A program made the position numbers and the translations under genes. Below the pieces are notes generated by a model that saw only the letters and a program-made list of their open reading frames with translations, had not been told where the DNA came from and ran no database searches. 64,000 bases of DNA from Ceratobasidium sp. AG-K (taxonomy: Eukaryota; Basidiomycota; Agaricomycetes; Cantharellales; Ceratobasidiaceae): the NCBI GenBank assembly GCA_037039685.1, contig JAWNGF010000007.1:1054001-1118000 (forward strand), read 5' to 3'. Numbering within the stretch: position 1 is the first letter of the stretch; each line of letters opens with the position of its first letter. Below are positions 1-12,623 of the stretch, one piece after another.

Positions 1-617
1 TATTAGTGTGAGTTGCTGTAAGTGTAAGACCTAGAGCCGCTAGGACTCCACCAACAGGGCCTAAAGTGGCACCAACAACCAGGGCGACCACTCCCACAAC
101 TGCAGCAGTAATTTTCCAAACCATAGTGCGTAATCTGCCCCAAACCGTCTGATTTGAAATCTGAATTTCTTCTGATAGCTCCCTCATCTTGTCAAACGAT
201 TGTTTGAGAGATGATATCAACACACTGAATGCACCAGTCTCCCTTTGCATGTCGGTAACAATGGCACAGATTTGTTCAGTCGTGCTCACTGAAGCAAGGT
301 GGCTAGCTAGATCCGTTTGTTTTTCATGCAGATTCTGCGCGCAGGAGAGTGCTTTGCCAAGTTGTCCTGTGCATGCATCCACTGTTTGCTTGACCTCCAG
401 GAAGTTGTTGTTGTTGGATTTATGCCTAGGTATAAACAGCAAGTCAGCTCTAGTTCTGGCCATATTGCAGACAAGAAGCATACCCGTCCACCTCTTGTAC
501 TAAACTGGATATCTGTTCCTTGACAGTTTCCAACTAGTTGATTATAGCCAGAATTTTATCAGACGCCTCTGTAATGCCTCCTTGAATCTCAATCGTGTTT
601 TGGTATATCAAAGTCAT
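1..617 (-). pseudogene. Coiled-coil protein with C-terminal glycine/alanine-rich hydrophobic segment, 5' part, broken
   Basis: Reading the minus strand from an ATG at 617, a helical open frame begins MTLIYQNTIEIQGGI and continues across a clean 58-nt intron (426-483, GTATGC to CTAG) into a long heptad-like stretch, then enters a Gly/Ala/Val-rich hydrophobic hairpin at the window edge (KITAAVVGVVALVV, then GATLGPVGGVLAALG). An in-frame TAG at 534-536 interrupts exon 1 at a position where Glu would fit. The gene is therefore either a pseudogene or carries a sequence error. The layout (coiled coil, then a glycine-rich membrane-active hairpin) resembles pore-forming or fusion-type proteins of fungi, but I do not recognise a named family. 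The 3' end lies outside the window. Confidence 0.55.
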
Positions 618-1942
618 TGTGTGCTGCAATGGAGAATGTGGTCTAGTCGATGGGCGAGCCTAGGACAATAAGGGGGAGATGGTCAGAATCTGCAGGTGGC
701 GGGTAGATGCAAAGAGAGGTTAGCCACAATCACACAAGACCCATTACCATCAGGGAAATACGAACTGGGTTGCAGCCGGCTTCCAGTTTTATCGGAATTT
801 CACACTGGTGGAGCCGGTTGCGGCCAGTGTTGTCATGGAGCGGTTGCTTGACTCCAATGGTCAAATGGGTCTGCTGACCTAGGACCCTGCACGAAAATTG
901 GCTTCATTAGGGGGGGGACCTTGGCGAGCAAGGTGATTACCATGATCAGGAAACTCGCTTGACTTGCGCAACTATCTCATGACTCCGCAGAATCCGATTT
1001 TCGACGCTAAAACAGACTCGGGTCTAGAACTTTTGCTAATCTTGTACGTTCGAATAGCCGGACTCCCGCCTGTTTGCGTCCGGATCATTCTGCCTTGATC
1101 TCCTCATGTCGTCACAAAGCCAGAAAAACCAATTCACACGTCTTGATCGTTGTTCTGGATAGACATGACAGACAGTTGGACTATTTCTCGGCCGCTGAGG
1201 TCCGGATCCAGTTCGCCGCGACTTTCTAAGTCAACCCCCCGCGATGGTTGCGACCTCCGCGGGGCCCAGCGCGCTGATACGCAGGTTGCCGGTCGGGCTC
1301 AGCATTTCGGAAAGGGCTAAAATTTTGCCATGTGCGCTGGGAACGGGGGCATGCGATACCTGTCTGCCGGATTTTGAACTGAATCCTATTTTGCGCCCTC
1401 CGCCTCTGAGCCTCTAAGTCTAAGCTATCTGGTTTCACAAACCACCTAGAAAGGTTCTCGTTTGATTATATTGCCCCCACAAAAACACCACATCGGTGGC
1501 TGCATGCGCGAATCATGAACTACCTGTCCCACTCAACCCGGCCCTGAACCACCTACGACAGGCCATATGTAACGGGGTGAATGTCTTCTTCTGACATCTC
1601 ACGCCATCTACAGTGAAGTTTAACCTCAAGAAAACATAGTTGCCTTGTGGGTGGGCACGTAGGCACTCCACTGCCTTGCTGCGTCGCTGGCTCAACTGCA
1701 CTCCGATACTCACGGACATACAGAGGAACACACAGAGGATCTACCATAGGATTCAAGTTGCCGAGGCGCGATGCTCATGCTAGTTTTTCGGACATTGCCC
1801 TCGGGTTATCAGCGAGTGTCACGGGTTGACAGGCATCTATATTTACATGAACTGAGACAAGGAGTCACGTATGGCGCGGGCTTAAATGTGCCTTTGGGTC
1901 AAACAGAATGTACCAAGCATTACCCACCTCGCCGTCGCCAAG
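618..1942. other. Intergenic stretch, no supported gene
   Basis: I see only short shadow frames on both strands. A minus frame around 1553-1756 has protein-like composition but no intron or domain support. The 3' part (about 1850-1942) is the presumed promoter of the downstream membrane-protein gene. Confidence 0.4.
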
Positions 1943-4045
1943 ATGGCATCCGACCCGCAATCCCCTTACGCTAGCTCTCATACTCTGCACGGCTCCGCGC
2001 ATGCACCATTCGACGAGAATATCTCTACACATGGAAACGTCGCCAAGAACGAGACAATCCTGCCTACCGTGACCGCGGCGTTCTCTCCTCGTACTCCAAG
2101 AGCGCGCCGTAATACTTTACGTGAACGGGCAACTCCCCGCAGTCCCGTTACTATCTTGCCCCCCGTCGAGGTGGATTCAACGGAAGTAGCATTCAAACAG
2201 AAGCAAAACTATTCCCATCATTGTACGTCTCGAAGCATATTTGATCCAATCCCCTAACTTAATGCTACAACGTAGTTCTCGATCCCGTTATTCGCCCCAT
2301 GACATGGGCATATGTCAAGGCCATACTCGTGTCCGTTGGGTTCACGGTAATACTCATGTGGACCGCAATGCCTCTCTACTGGGGCTCGCTTGCGCCAGGA
2401 CAGCGCCATGGGCCGAGTTTCCGGACTTGGGTCGTAGACTTTGACGGTGGAGAGCTCGGAGCCTTTGTGACGGAGAGCGTCATGAACTCAACTTTGGTAA
2501 GCACCCGAAAGTGTCCGCGAATATTCGCGAACTGAGCTCCATCCAGATCGGCACAAAAGACCATCTAGGGTGGGAAATTGCCCATGCTAGTTCAATCGAA
2601 GAAGTCACACACAATGTCGTTGAGGAGCATGCTTGGGCCGCAATCGTCAGTGAGTACAAATCGAGGTGATGTAAGAGCGGCGAACCGTTCTGATATCTGG
2701 CGATTAGTCAATCAAGGAGCAACTAGTGCTTTGGAGGCGGCACGCGCCTCTGGCGACACTGATTATGACCCTGCAACTGCAGTCACTCTCTACGTCGAGG
2801 AGGCCCGCAATGACAATGCGGCAGGAACTCTCGTCATCCCTCTTTCACAAAGCCTGCTCGATGATGTGGGTAGATGCGTCCTCAGTTCCGAGCCTCCGTA
2901 ATTCTCAAGTCTAATTGCGACGCAGACAATGCGCAGGTTTAATGCTAAAAGCATCGCCGAATATTTTTCGTCAATCTCATCAAACGCGACTGCGATTTCT
3001 GCTGCAGTGCGTGCTCCCGCCGCTCTGAGCGGTGCGTGGTGGAAGACGGTTGATCTCCGACCTTGGAAGTAAGCGGGGTTGACCTAGCTGTACTTTTGTT
3101 CGATTATTGATTGACTGGTTCAAATCTTAGCGCTCCTATTGCTACTGCGATGACAGTCGTTGGGCAAATTTATATTTGCGTATTTTGGTGTGTACAGGCC
3201 TTGATTTTCAATCAAATAATCAACTGACGGGATATGTCATTGCGTTGTAAAGCTTCATCCTGGTAAGTGAGATAGCTCAATAGTCATCTGGATGTTACTG
3301 ATGGAGTTGCAATAGACGATGGCAAGCTTCCCGATCCGAGGAGCACTAGAACCATATCTCACCAACCGAGCCGTGATGCTTCTCCGAGTACTATTCCCAG
3401 CGATTGCATATATCCCGCTCAGTCTCTCTTTTGCCATGATCAGTCTGCCGTTCCACCCCCCGTTCGGAACAAAGTATATACTGTGGTTTAGACTTCATGG
3501 GCGAATACTGAGTAGTATTTTTAGATTTACTTATGGTGGCGGTTTCTTCCTCTATTTCGCATATGTCTACCTGGATATGCTAGCATTAGGATTAGCAATC
3601 GAGGCTGCCGTGTCTATCCTTCAGCCTCGGTTTATGGCCTACTTCCTGGTTTCCTGGGTATGTGGCCCTGGGGGTTGAATTAGCCTTGGAACTAAATATG
3701 CTTGTTGCAGCTCATCGTAAATGTTTCAACTCCAGTTGAGCCCCACGAGATGCAGGTCTGGTGGTATAAATATGGCTATGGAATGCCTTTCTTGTATGTA
3801 CATTTTATTTCGATTACATCTGCGTGCCGCTAACTCCTACCTAACCTTGTAGCAACCACGCGGAAGCAGTCAACACAATATTGTTCAACACTAAGAACGT
3901 CCTTGGGCGAAACGCTGGAGTTTTGATTGCATGGGCCGTGCTCTCGACTATTACAACGGCTGGCTTGACCTGGTGGGGGCGCCGCGAAAAGGTTGCCAAG
4001 TATCGGGCTGGCTTGGTGAACAACGCCCCAGGCAAGCCGGAATGA
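1943..4045 (+). CDS. DUF3533 / SNG1-like multispanning membrane protein
   Basis: The family includes yeast SNG1 (nitrosoguanidine resistance) and is thought to export or flip toxic or lipid compounds at the plasma membrane. Start ATG 1943 (MASDPQSPYASS). The cytosolic N-terminus is Ser/Thr/Pro-rich. Introns seen: 2223-2275, 2497-2546, a doubtful 26-28 nt one near 2650, 2866-2925, 3069-3130, then one or two between about 3180 and 3318, and two near 3659 and 3795. Exon 2 holds the first membrane segment (VILMWTAMPLYWGSL) and the family's RTWVVDFDGGELGAF motif. The ectodomain contains DYDPATAVTLYVEEARN. The C-terminal membrane block ends in the conserved NVSTPVEPHEMQVWWYKYGY, MPFLNHAEAVNTILFNTK and WWGRREKVAKY. 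The join around 3180-3320 is unresolved. Family assignment is firm; substrate unknown. Confidence 0.85.
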
Positions 4046-4246
4046 AGGCGCTTCGGTTAAATAGTTATCATTTAGTCTCCTGCTTCGTCTATTGTATGCG
4101 TCACCTCAGGGCAGTAATTCATCTCACGCAGAGTTCCCCGATCTTCGTTTGGCACTTGCTGATGTTAGAGTACGAAAATCTAGTATACAACTTGAATATA
4201 TTATTTATCAAAACGCTACTATACATTGTTGGTTAAGTTCACATAC

Positions 4247-7200
4247 TCAGGAGAAACTACGTCTCCAGTGGGTGATTTGGAATGCCCAGGCGTGCTCCAC
4301 GGCATCCAGCTGCTTCTCGGATACTTTGATGGCGAGTCGGTCCCTGTATTTGCTCCAATGCAAACCACCATCGAGCGATGCGCCCAACAAGTTGATAACG
4401 TCTCCATCCCTGATAGGCAAGGGCTTTTCGATTACGAGTGTACCGTTCTTTGGCCGAGAGAGTGAAATAATGCAAGTTGTGGTCAGAGTCCTAGTGAATC
4501 GTAGGTCCCCCTCATCCGAACCGAAGAAATTATAGTCCTTGGTCAAAAATTAGTCCTTTGAACCTGGGCACCGGTAGTTCCTACTCACAGTCCCATATAC
4601 GCAATCCCCCGAATGTTTTAACCACCTTCCAACCTCCAACACTCGGTCAACCATGGGCTTAATGATGCGGCCGGTTCGAGTCGGACCGAGGTTGAGAAGG
4701 CTAAAGAGATTTTAGTTTCGTCGAGAATGCCTAGCGTCCGAAACTCACTAGTTTCCGTTCTTGGAGGTAATGTCTACCAGGGTATGGATGATCTTCTCAG
4801 CAGACCTGTATTCTTCATCCTTGGTTTCCCAATTGTAACCATAGCACACCCTACTGCTGCGTTAGCAAGACCCAGCTGTCGTGCCGGGGAAACTTACGGA
4901 TCAATACCCTCGCTGGTCTCCCATTTCTGCGCTTGGATCGAGCGGAATTTTGTATACTCGGGGGTATCAAAGTCAGGGATAGCCCCACAACGGTTGTTCA
5001 TCGTCACTTCTCTGCCAGCCCCCGTTGCTGCGTTATACCATTCAGCCGCAAACTCGAGAGTTCTGTTGGGACCGCCAATATCGCACCACTAGTAACGTGG
5101 AAACGTTTGGGTAATTTTTCATTTATAGCAGACAAATAGAAACATACCATTATCTCAGTCTCATAGGTATGAGCCAAAGTTCTCATGTGGGCGAGTTGAA
5201 TGTCGCGTAAATAGTCTTTTCCTTCAATCCTCCCAGTATAGGGCTCAACCTTTGATTGGTTGTACGCATTTCGAGCCAAGTGACCGGGGAATGTTCCGAA
5301 ACCATAAGGACCAGCGTCGGGATTGAACCTGCACGAAAAAGGTATGAGTAACGCTTCTCAAAGTACATTAGTTGAAGCTGTACCATTCCGGCATAGAATA
5401 ATAGGTCCCTCGACGCATTTCGGGATGTTCAGTGCGGGCTGCATGCATGAGCTCCGCGACAAAATCACGTTTGGGCCCCAAATAGACAGAGCTTCGGTGA
5501 GTCGTATTCCCCGTGTCAAACAGGCTGAAACCTTCATGATGTTTCTGTCCCGTTTCAGCAGGTAAATGTCGTTGCACTGATAGACGAACTCGACGAGGCA
5601 CTGACCGTCACCAAACTACAGCCAGAACAAGTTTAGAGTGGATTTGCTTTATCAGGGTCGCACTCACACAAAGTATTTCGCTCCAGCGTCGAGAACAATT
5701 GGATCCACTCGCTAGCGTTAAACTCGGACGCGGTGAAGTCGGGAATGAAGTCGTCTGAGCATCAATAATTAGATTCGACTTAGCCAGCTCATCCAGGAAA
5801 TTCACCGTATACAACATCCTAGTCATAGCCCTCGTTAGATATGATGTTTTCAGAAACGATGGACTACCTCTCCGTAGCGCTCTTTATGATATTCCACAAA
5901 ATGTTCTGTGGCCCAGGTGGGTTATGTAACCACCATCTACACAATTAGCCAACAAGCCGCTCGAAAAGGGAGGATACTCACTGATACCAGGCAGCATAGT
6001 AACCTTTGGGGGACTGTTCCAAACGCGCAGGTGTTCAGTTTAGTTATTCAAAATATCGTACGCTTGTTATTTACCCAGGCAGGCACAGAATAAATACCCC
6101 AGTGGATGCTGTTAGTCCAGTTAGAACCGTAAATGATTGGAAGATCTTGGCCTGGGTAAGATCACTTACAAGATTCCAAACTTGGCGTCATCCCACCACA
6201 ACGGGGTTTCATGCCGTTCCAGACTTTCTTTCGATTCCTCGTACGGTGGGACTCCAGCAATCATCGGCCAGTCGTCCGAAGCAATAATTGTTTGATCAGA
6301 TGCTTCAGAAATACTGTGAACTTCAATGTACGCCTTCCCTGGGGTCCCAGCTCGAACTCCGTCAAAATTGCGGACCCAAACTCGCACTTTGGTTTCATCA
6401 CCAGGCATCAGCCGTGGGACCTCTCCATGTTTGACAGTGTACATGTCCTTGCTGTGGACCCAGACATGTATTTTCTCAGCCCAGCATAGATGATTAGCAC
6501 TGGCGGGAGTTGGTCGCATGTTGGCCAGAGTAACTTCTACAAGCTGTGCCCCTGCCAGGTCTTGTGGATTTCCTAGTCGGTCGAATGCTTCATAAAGTTT
6601 GCTGGTGGTGCGTGCTCGTCGAACAATGACTCGCGGCCCCGGGGAAGGTGGTATAGCGCCCAGCGCGACCTGTCCATCGAACGAAGCGACAGAATGAGAC
6701 TCGCATCCCGCTATCAATCCCGCGGGAACAATATTCAGCGCAAATAGATGGAAGCGATTGTAAGAGCCTCTAGACGGCAAAGTAATCGAACGGAGAGGAG
6801 AATGGGTACGCAAAGCAGTGGACCAGTGGTGTATTTGAGTCAGATTATGGTTTATCGATTTGCCGTAGTTAGTTGTGTGGTAGGGGCTATGATACAGTTG
6901 ACCGTCTGGCTGCCGGTGCATATCACATTGACTTACGATCGTATAACACCCCTGTTAAGCCAATGGAGAGTCCACCAGTTTTTGGCGCTCACTAATGACC
7001 TCTTCCATTAATGCACATCAAAACTGAAGAAACCCTTACTCACGCTCTACCTCTTGTTCACTGCCATCCTCGTACTTGAACCGAAACCTGGCACCCGTTT
7101 CACCTGAAAATCGAAATCTTGACTTTCTTCATAGTTAGGGAGTTGAATTACTAAATACCATTATTATAATCACCGGCGTAAAGGACGTGGATTTCTCTAA

Positions 7201-7602
7201 TATATTGAGAGTTATTCAGCTTGAGCACCTCGCCGTTTGTGATAGCGTTGTCTTTGTCACCATTTCCGAAAGTAGGGAGTTGGAACTATATCATCGGGAA
7301 TGTATTAAATGAATCGGAGAAAGACGCAGAGATGATTCAATCTCACTAAAACCCTATCATACTCGAACTCTTTCGGGGGAGTTCATGAGCAGGGAAGGCA
7401 GAGCCCCAACCATCGAAGTTGCCATCGGGACCACTCGCAACATTATTGTAGAGATGGGCTAGAGAAATTGACTCTGAGTGGATCAGCTTCTGTGGGCGGG
7501 CTTGCTCGCTTGTTGCGTAGTTCGCTGGGTGTGGGGGGTGGGTGTGGCGACCCCAAGGTACCCCAAGTTTGAGAGAATGGCAATTGCAAGGCTCCATTTC
7601 AT
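4247..7602 (-). CDS. Secreted alpha-L-fucosidase, GH29 (frameshifted in this sequence)
   Basis: Retaining exo-glycosidase that removes alpha-linked fucose. The frame from ATG 7602 gives a clear signal peptide (MKWSLAIAILSNLG). It is followed by N-terminal beta-sandwich regions (LAHLYNNVAS, FDGWGSAFPAHELP, REIHVLYAGDYN) and a second sandwich (about 6170-6900). The catalytic barrel has WWDDAKFG|IHWGIYSVPAW, KHHEGFSLFDTGNTTHRS, YYSMPEW, GHLARNAYNQSKVEPY, and WCDIGGPNRTLEFAAEWY carrying the Asp nucleophile. SKNGNYLLNLGPT, GASLDGGLHWSKYRDRLA and VEHAWAFQITHW close it. About a dozen short introns. Reading frame is lost by one base at three places: about 7540 (after the signal peptide), 7375-7379 (C run before KEFEYDRV) and about 5692 (EWIQLF/DAGAKYFV). 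All other motifs, including the nucleophile, are intact. Either a recent pseudogene or uncorrected indels. Confidence 0.85.
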
Positions 7603-8576
7603 AACGATATATACGCAGGACAGCGTGATGTAGAGTGGTTTCTTGGATGAAAGTCGTCACTATCGGTCCCCAAACTTCCTGACGCCAAGAGGTGGATCAG
7701 GACAAGATCGCCGTTGAGAACTCAGAAGCGAATGTATTCCTGTGATAATTACGTAATAGCTCGACTTCTTGTTTCTTGCCAAGCAAAAACCACCCGTGCT
7801 ACATCAGCAAAACCGTTTGCGGATTTGGGCGCTTAGGAGTGCTCCAATCCAAAGTCTTTGTTTCAAATCACCTGAAAGCGCCTAAATCAGCCAAAACACT
7901 CACAAAACCGCAAACAGTTTTGCTGATGCGATGGCTGGGACAAGAGACTTGTAAAATTCAAATATTGTGTCGGCGAGCACCGGGACCGGGACCACGCTCT
8001 TCCTTGCAGTGTGTTTTCATGATCAGTATATTGGTATATGTAGTGGATTTCAACTAGCCGTACAGCCAAGACCCGGAGAAGGGGGTCATTCCAAGACACG
8101 CCCCAAGTAATCAAGAGCACTTGTTTCCAACTCGTGTTGCGAGATTCTTAGCCAATCAGTGAGCGGAAGCGGTAGATCCTCCCATGCTCTTGATATGCAT
8201 AAACGCCACCCCGGGCAATTCCACCACCCGAATTTAAGGCAAGACACCTTTGCTCCTCTCGCAGTATATATATTTGGGAGAGGGTATGCCGTCTTTTGTG
8301 AGTCCAAGCCGGGAGAAGGCGGGTGGAAGACAAGTCCTTTGCTCCAGAGATCCAAATTTCCAGCAGCTCCAAGCCGAATAGCACAATCATGCCAAGCGCT
8401 TGCGTGGCTACCCACGCCACACCAACCATACAGAGAAAAAGAGATTTATATACAATACAGATGACTTGTGTGTGTACGTACGTGCAATGCATGACGAAAC
8501 AATCGACAGCGACATGACAAGCAGAATAAACATGATAGAATCGGCCAAGAGCAGGCCACGACAGAACCAACACGAG
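7603..8576. other. Intergenic region containing an inverted repeat
   Basis: No gene is supported between the fucosidase promoter and the OTU gene 3' end. The 141-codon minus frame at 8148-8573 and its overlapping plus frames lack introns, domains or any plausible composition. The only structure I see is the inverted repeat listed separately. A GT-rich stretch (gtgtgtgtacgtacgtgc) lies near 8467. Confidence 0.4.
7802..7928. repeat. Inverted repeat / possible small foldback element
   Basis: The left arm at 7802-7822 (catcagcaaaaccgtttgcg) and the right arm at 7908-7928 are reverse complements with one mismatch over 21 bases. An inner block (atttgggcgctt, and its complement near 7875-7886) also pairs. 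The roughly 127-bp unit could form a cruciform or a small RNA hairpin, or be a MITE. I see no convincing target-site duplication. Confidence 0.6.
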
Positions 8577-10302
8577 CTAGATCCTCAACTCTCTAAACCC
8601 ACGTACGTCCAATCGACCAGCCCCATTATCCAACCACTCGCCCGTACCCAAGTCCCGCACCTTGCCGGCGTCCCGATACGCTTTGGTCGCTGACCGGGTC
8701 TCGCGCTTTGCAGGTGTCGTCGGCGTCGAATTCGACTTGGATGCTTTAGACGCGACCGCTGCGACTTTTGTCGAGCCGAAGCCTTGGCCGACACCGGTGC
8801 CTTGGCTCGCGTCTTGCCCACGCTCGCTCGCGCCGCTTTGGACTTGGGAACTCCGAGCGACTTGCGCTGTCGTTTTGTCAACTTTTCCGGCTCCGGTTCG
8901 GGCTCGGGTGGGGGAGGGGGTGGTGCATCAGAGATGAACGACTCGGCCGAGGCGGATACGCCCGTCGACTCGGCGCCTTCGCCGTCATCGTCCTCATCCT
9001 CCAATGCGTGCCGTGTGATCGTCCCCCGGCGTCCGCGCTTCCGGCCCTCGTCTTCCTCCTCATCGTCCTCGTCTATCGCGCGTTTCGGACTTCGAGAGGG
9101 TGGGGGTGGAGATGGACTGGAGGATTCGGGGGTAGGTTGTTGTGTCGTGGGTTGTTTGCGTGAGGATTTAGCGGGTTTGGATGGTGGTGGTGAAGGTAGG
9201 GAGGACGTTTCGGGTTCGGGGACTTCGCGGACACTAGGGGGGGCCTGTGTGAGGGCCGGCAAGGTTTCGTACGGATGAAAAGTGCTCCCAGTCGTGGTAT
9301 CTGCCATGTGGTTAGGCGGCGTCAAGTGGTGGATGGCGTGGGGAGACATACGCAACGTAGACCGTTGCGGGAAATGGGTCGCTCCCGCCAGAGTCGTCAT
9401 CATCGTCGTCGTCTTCGTCGTCGTCCTTCTCTTCCGACTTTTTCTTCATCCGCTCTTTCCGCGCTTTCCGTCTCTCCTTGGAAGTCATTTCCTCTCCGAC
9501 CACTGTACTCGCACCCGCCGCACATCCGCTCGCCCCACCAACCTCCGTCTTGGACCCCTCGATGACATAGACTAGACCAGGTTGGACGACTTTAACATTG
9601 ACAACCTTGAGTTGTGCAAATGCAGTCAACTCCAAATGGCCGCCATAAGTTCCGCTCTTGCTCATTGTCGAAATATGTTGATCCCAACTTCGGTCATCAT
9701 CGACAAACGCCTCAAACCGAGACTTGTGCGCAGCCATATAGGCACATATTTCCTGCCGTAAGGGCAAATGTTTGTCGGCGGTGCCGTACATCTGTTCAAT
9801 CGACAAAGGTGGGTTGAATGGGCCCAGGAAACAAGACCGAACATTACCTGGTCACTCAGCGCACGGAACAAACAGTTTCCGTCGCCTAGCGTAGGCGCCG
9901 CGTAGAGACCCATAGCGCGGAGCTGGGCGGTGAGTTCGGCGGTGTTGGTTGCGGGATCATGGAGCTACGTCAGGTAGCAGCGTGGCCGGAAGCAAATTCC
10001 AGATCGAGTCGTCAGCGATGATGACCAGCGCAGCTTGTGTGTTGAGTAAGACTTACCTTTCCGCGCTGTCCGCGGGTGCGTGGGCGAGCTGCAATCACGG
10101 GAAAAAGTCAGCACTTGTTGGTCGGTGCGCAAGCCACGCTGCCTTATCCGACAGGCGGGGTCGGAGTCGGCGGGGTCAACGGCGACGATGACGACGACGA
10201 CTGGAGCGGTGATGGCGGCTGAAATGGCGGCGGAGAGTGCTTACATGCATTCACCGGAACTCTTCCTCTCCTCTCCTTCCTTATGGTGTTGCCTTTGGCC
10301 AT
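8577..10302 (-). CDS. OTU-domain cysteine protease (OTUD3-like deubiquitinase), frameshifted twice
   Basis: Predicted ubiquitin-specific cysteine protease. Start ATG 10302 (MAKGNTIRKERRGR), then a basic stretch RPRTRGQRGK. The OTU core is AELTAQLRAMGLYAAPTLGD followed by GNCLFRALSDQ: the catalytic Cys is in GDGNC. MYGTADKHLPLRQEICAYM, GTYGGHLELTAFAQLKVVN and the catalytic His in VYVA|YHDWEHFSSVRNLAG follow, the last across an intron. Downstream is a long acidic and basic low-complexity tail (poly-Asp/Glu, KERRKARKERMKKK, many Pro/Ser), ending TGEWLDNGAGRLDVRGFREL and a stop at 8577. Two one-base frame changes are needed: a run of seven C (9237-9243) after GPHTGPP reads as one C too many, and near 8776 one G appears to be missing. 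The protease core up to the His is unaffected. Confidence 0.85.
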
Positions 10303-11216
10303 CGAGATAACGTGTTAGATAGCAATGAGCGATAAGCGAAAAGAGGGCAGCGAGTCCAATAGGGGCTATTAGTGGGATTCGGCTGAAACCAGTCCAGAGC
10401 ACACAGATCGAGAATAACAGCCAGCCGCGGTCCGGGGAAGGGGAGCAACCACCGTCACGTGTTTCCCCTGCAACCACGGTGCCGGCGGCTAGCGCCATGC
10501 CAATTTCGGGTCTCCAGATTGGCTTTGAACGAGTAAGGTGATTCACTCGAAAACGTGCCCTGAGTGCCTGTGCTGCTGTTTATACGGGCGGTAGTTTAAA
10601 TCTCTGGGCGTCAATTCTGATAAACGTAATTTGTTGAAAACGCCCTCGAATCGCAATGAGCTAAGAATAATGCCGGTCACACGCGATGAATTCCCGTTCG
10701 AGGTCCGACACAGCATCCCCTAACCGAAGTCCGTACGGAGGCGGTCTGCACATCTACACCAAACAAATGACGCTCTCGAAAAGTACCGGCCAAACCTCGG
10801 CAATTTCATCCAAGCTGCTCTCTGATTGGTCGAGCCTCCACTCTCAATGAGGACCCCTCCACTTTTGTCCAGAACCCTCCACTTTTTCTTCGAGGACCCT
10901 CCACCTAGCCTCCACCGACCTCCACCGACAGAGTCAATCCAGTCTTCTTCTTGGCTTGGATCCTACTGCTTCATCTGCTTCTCCTCTGCCACGGTGTACA
11001 CAACCTGCGCCCGCTTTCTGAGCTCGCCGGTGTTTTACTCATCTCTCCGCCCTGGTTTGCGAATGACTCCACGTCCCCGCACACCATTTTCAGTATCAAC
11101 GACAGCGGCCTACTTCTCATGGTGGGGGCGCGTAGCGTGATGGTTATCTCACGCCTATATAACTCGAGGAGGCTCTCTGCTCCTTATCGCCAATTTTTAC
11201 TCCCCGCTCTTGAACA
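10303..11216. promoter_or_regulatory. Divergent intergenic region between OTU and arrestin genes
   Basis: The two genes diverge from here. Pyrimidine-rich CCTCCAC is repeated five times within about 85 bp (10850-10935), each in a context of dccctccact/cctccacc. A TATA-like tatataa lies at about 11156, some 60 bp upstream of the arrestin ATG. Composition suggests promoter use; no operator is recognisable. Confidence 0.35.
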
Positions 11217-12546
11217 ATGGAGTTTTGCCGTCTTACACTTCTGAAGTCCTTCCTGGGTACGACTTGACACCTACGACGAGTCTTGCGCCCTCTACCCGAC
11301 CCAGCTCGCCGGCCTCCTTCCTGTCCCGGGCTCGAGCTCATCCCAACTACACTTACCGTTCGGAACGCATGGAACTCGACCTCGGTGCACGACGATGGGG
11401 GACTAGATTACCTGCCTACGGACGCGGTGGAGAGGTCCAAGGGACAGTCCAGGTCCATTCATTCAAACACGTCGACAGGATCGTAGTCCGCGTAAGGATA
11501 TCTACATCAGATATTTAGAATAGGTACTTATGGGTATATGCAGCTTATAGGTAAACTGAGCACTAGTCAAGTCGTGAATCAGATACCGACCTTTTCTCAG
11601 AGCCATCTGATTGTGAATGAGAGCACCGAGCTCTGGTCTGCTGGCACGCCATCGACGAGCAAGAACGCGTTTTCGTTCTCGTTCAACCTGGCGAACGAGT
11701 TCCCGCCGTCTGCCACGGTTGAGCTTCGTCGCGCTCACGCGCACGTCGCATACGCCGTGCGAGTGGACATGTACCGCAAGGGCATACATATGCACGAGAC
11801 GTGAGTATCTCTTTCTTCCCGTTCACATGCTCTCATCGTGCTCTGTTACAAGGACAATAGCTTACACATAACCCTTTACCCAGGCTCCAGACTGAGATCC
11901 TCCACCTCCCACGAACGACAACGTCCTACTGCCGCCCATTCATCCCCGAGTCGGGTAACGAGAAGCGACCGAGAATCTCTCCTAGTGAATGGCACACTGT
12001 TCAACTCCAACGCGAATCCGCTACGACCAAGACGCCCATGTCTGCCGGAAAAGCACCCGAGCTGCTTTTGCCACAAAACCTGACATACCCGTCCGGACAC
12101 ACAATCCCTTTCATGATAAACTCGTCGACTGGAGCGGCCGAGGTACAGCTTGTCCGAGTATCGACCGTTCAGACTCGCACGGGGGTGGTTCAGCAAGTGA
12201 GTACTGTCTCGCACGGCCGAGTCACAACCGACGACGGCGAGCGGATACGAGGGGAAATTGATACAGGCGAGGTAGAAAAGGAGAGTAACTGGGGAGTCGA
12301 AAAGGTTGCGAGCGTTTCCGTAAGTCTCAGGTCCTTGCTTCACTCGACCCATATGCTTATACGGGGTATATGCAGTACGAGATCCGTGTAACGGTTTCCT
12401 CGAGTGGAGGAGCGGGGTGGAAAACGACGCAGGGTGTAGCGCTAACGACACATGAGTGGAGGGGGGAGATGGCGTCGAAACTGCCTGCGCTTGGAGCAAG
12501 GGTAGCGTCTAGGACAGCCGTGAACTTGATGCATATGAATGTATGA
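11217..12546 (+). CDS. Arrestin-fold protein (alpha-arrestin-like)
   Basis: Alpha-arrestins act as cargo adaptors for ubiquitin ligases in endocytosis. The N-terminal PSYTSEVLPGYD is followed by the arrestin-N strand block YRSERMELDLGARRWGTRLP, AYGRGGEVQGTVQVHSFKHV, LIGKLSTSQVVNQIPTFSQS and FSFNLANEFPPSATVELRRA. The arrestin-C part has LTYPSGHTIPFMINSSTGAA, YEIRVTVSSSGGAGWKTTQG and ends NLMHMNV, stop 12544-12546. Introns: after VVR (about 11491-11550), after HMHE (about 11802-11881), and after VASVS (about 12321-12375). The ATG at 11217 is one base out of frame with PSYTSEV; adding one G (ATGGAG to ATGGGAG) would give MGVLPSYTSEV, so I suspect a one-base deletion at the start. The 3' half has a near-identical second copy at 61.6-62.3 kb. 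Confidence 0.75.
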
Positions 12547-12547
12547 G

Positions 12548-12568
12548 CCCCCCCCCCCAAAAAAAAAA
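12548..12568 (+). repeat. C-run/A-run microsatellite directly after the arrestin stop codon
   Basis: Eleven C followed by ten A begin one base after the stop codon. The same compound tract (about 13 C, 11 A) sits at the same place behind the duplicated copy at 62.29 kb, showing that the duplication carried flanking DNA. Confidence 0.9.
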
Positions 12569-12623
12569 GTACCTTTTGGTGTTCATTTTTATGAAAACAT
12601 AATTGTGATATCTCTATCTACCA

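Noticed and set aside
1226..1756. Possible small genes on the minus strand
   Set aside because: The frames read like protein in places but show no start context, introns or family match.
8148..8573. 141-codon minus ORF and overlapping plus ORFs
   Set aside because: Cysteine/tryptophan-rich, no family resemblance, mutually antisense; treated as chance frames.
8662..9575. Several long plus-strand ORFs opposite the OTU gene
   Set aside because: GC-rich antisense shadows of the low-complexity tail; the minus strand carries the recognisable OTU motifs and introns.
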